Position numbers and translations under genes: made by a program. The notes beneath the pieces are model-generated. The model made no database searches and was not told the DNA's origin. It saw only the letters and a list, made by a program, of their open reading frames with translations. Positions 63,476-64,000 of a stretch of 64,000 nucleotides of DNA are shown here, piece by piece. Each line of letters begins with the position of its first letter. Positions within the stretch are counted from its first letter, which is position 1. This DNA is from Zygnema cylindricum. Lineage: Eukaryota > Streptophyta > Zygnematophyceae > Zygnematales > Zygnemataceae. The stretch covers positions 1-64,000 of the forward strand of contig JBBHKE010002208.1 in NCBI GenBank assembly GCA_037447655.1. The letters are read 5' to 3'.

Positions 63476-64000
63476 ACTACAGTACTGTACTGTACAATAC
63501 AGTACTGTACTGTATTAGTGTATTGTACTATACGCTTATTGATGGTAGTGGGATGCTACACATAGTTCAAAAGTAGGCGTTTTTTGGTAGGCCGCCTTTA
63601 GCGTAAGTTGTGTTACGGGCAATTCATGTGATCTTCTTAGATCGCTACTTTCATCAGCGACCGTCCGATCGTCGGAATATGACGATAGTCCTATCGTAAG
63701 TTGTGTTATGGGATTTTCATGTGATCTTCTTAGATCGGTACTTTCATCACTGACCGTCAGATCGTCTGAATCCGACGGTTAAAATAAAAATTCGCTCAAA
63801 ACTCACAGATTTTTTTTTTTGTCCGATTTTTTTTTTAAATTTAGAAAATAACCCTAAATAGAATAAAGAAAAAAATAGAATGAACTACACTAATGGAGAA
63901 TAAAAAAAAAAAAAAGCGGGACGGAATTAGCGTACACAACGCTAATAACGATTGGCGGTGTACTGTACTGTACAATACAGTACTGTACTGTATTAGTGTT
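63476..64000. repeat. Segment bounded by a 40-bp palindromic direct repeat
   Basis: TACTGTACTGTACAATACAG with its continuation occurs at about 63485-63523 and 63960-63998. It can fold on itself. Between the copies is a 93-bp tandem duplication (CGTAAGTTGTGTTA at 63602 and 63695) and a poly-A-rich stretch. Nature unknown; a MITE-like element is possible. Confidence 0.7.

Overview
The window is retrotransposon-dense nuclear DNA from a large eukaryotic genome. I see no host protein gene, rRNA gene or canonical tRNA gene. A green-plant host is suggested: the copia primer-binding sites match the anticodon arm of plant initiator tRNA-Met through the plant-type bases ACC (GGTTATGGGCCCACC), and one gypsy site matches the same tRNA's 3' end (TGGTATTAGAGC). 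The species cannot be named from sequence alone. Family names used here (GypA, GypB, CopA to CopH) are local labels.

Layout. 1-6893: GypA, a decayed Ty3/gypsy chromovirus-like element on the minus strand, cut by the left window edge. 6896-13091: CopA1 (+), decayed, with both LTRs. 13092-18446: CopB1 (+), whose internal region follows directly on CopA1's 3' LTR and ends in a CopB LTR. 18778-19804: lone CopF LTR (-). 19805-20884: CopB2 internal fragment (+). 20885-27966: GypB, gypsy pieces in both orientations plus LTR and gag. 27967-34054: CopD1 (-), the youngest-looking element, split by a solo LTR (29403-30190) with a 5-bp target duplication. 34055-35965: 3' part of CopE1 (+). 36092-37125: CopH fragment (-). 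38676-40381: two CopG gag fragments (+) up to a 10-N gap. 40550-42386: CopD LTR pieces and a CopB3 LTR plus gag start (-). 42387-54481: CopE2 (+), whose 3' LTR holds a GypB-type insertion, which holds the full-length CopC1 (45588-52193); a 997-bp block across all three layers is duplicated. 54608-60078: CopA2 (-). 60079-61258: 5' part of a non-LTR retrotransposon (-). 61259-64000: mini- and microsatellites and palindromes.

The copia families share a design. They use a half-tRNA initiator-Met type PBS as in Drosophila copia. Gag starts inside the LTR, so the PBS is also coding sequence (GPPSR). Each internal region runs gag, zinc knuckle, protease, integrase, RT, RNase H. Four families (A, B, C, F) also carry a tRNA-like stretch on the antisense strand of the LTR, 137-216 bp from its 5' end, with a B-box-like motif and usually an oligo-T run after it. 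I regard that module and the LTR/PBS/gag overlap as the most novel features. Nearly all coding regions are broken. The best preserved are the CopD1 gag-pol frame, the CopC1 RT-RNase H and the CopA2 gag.
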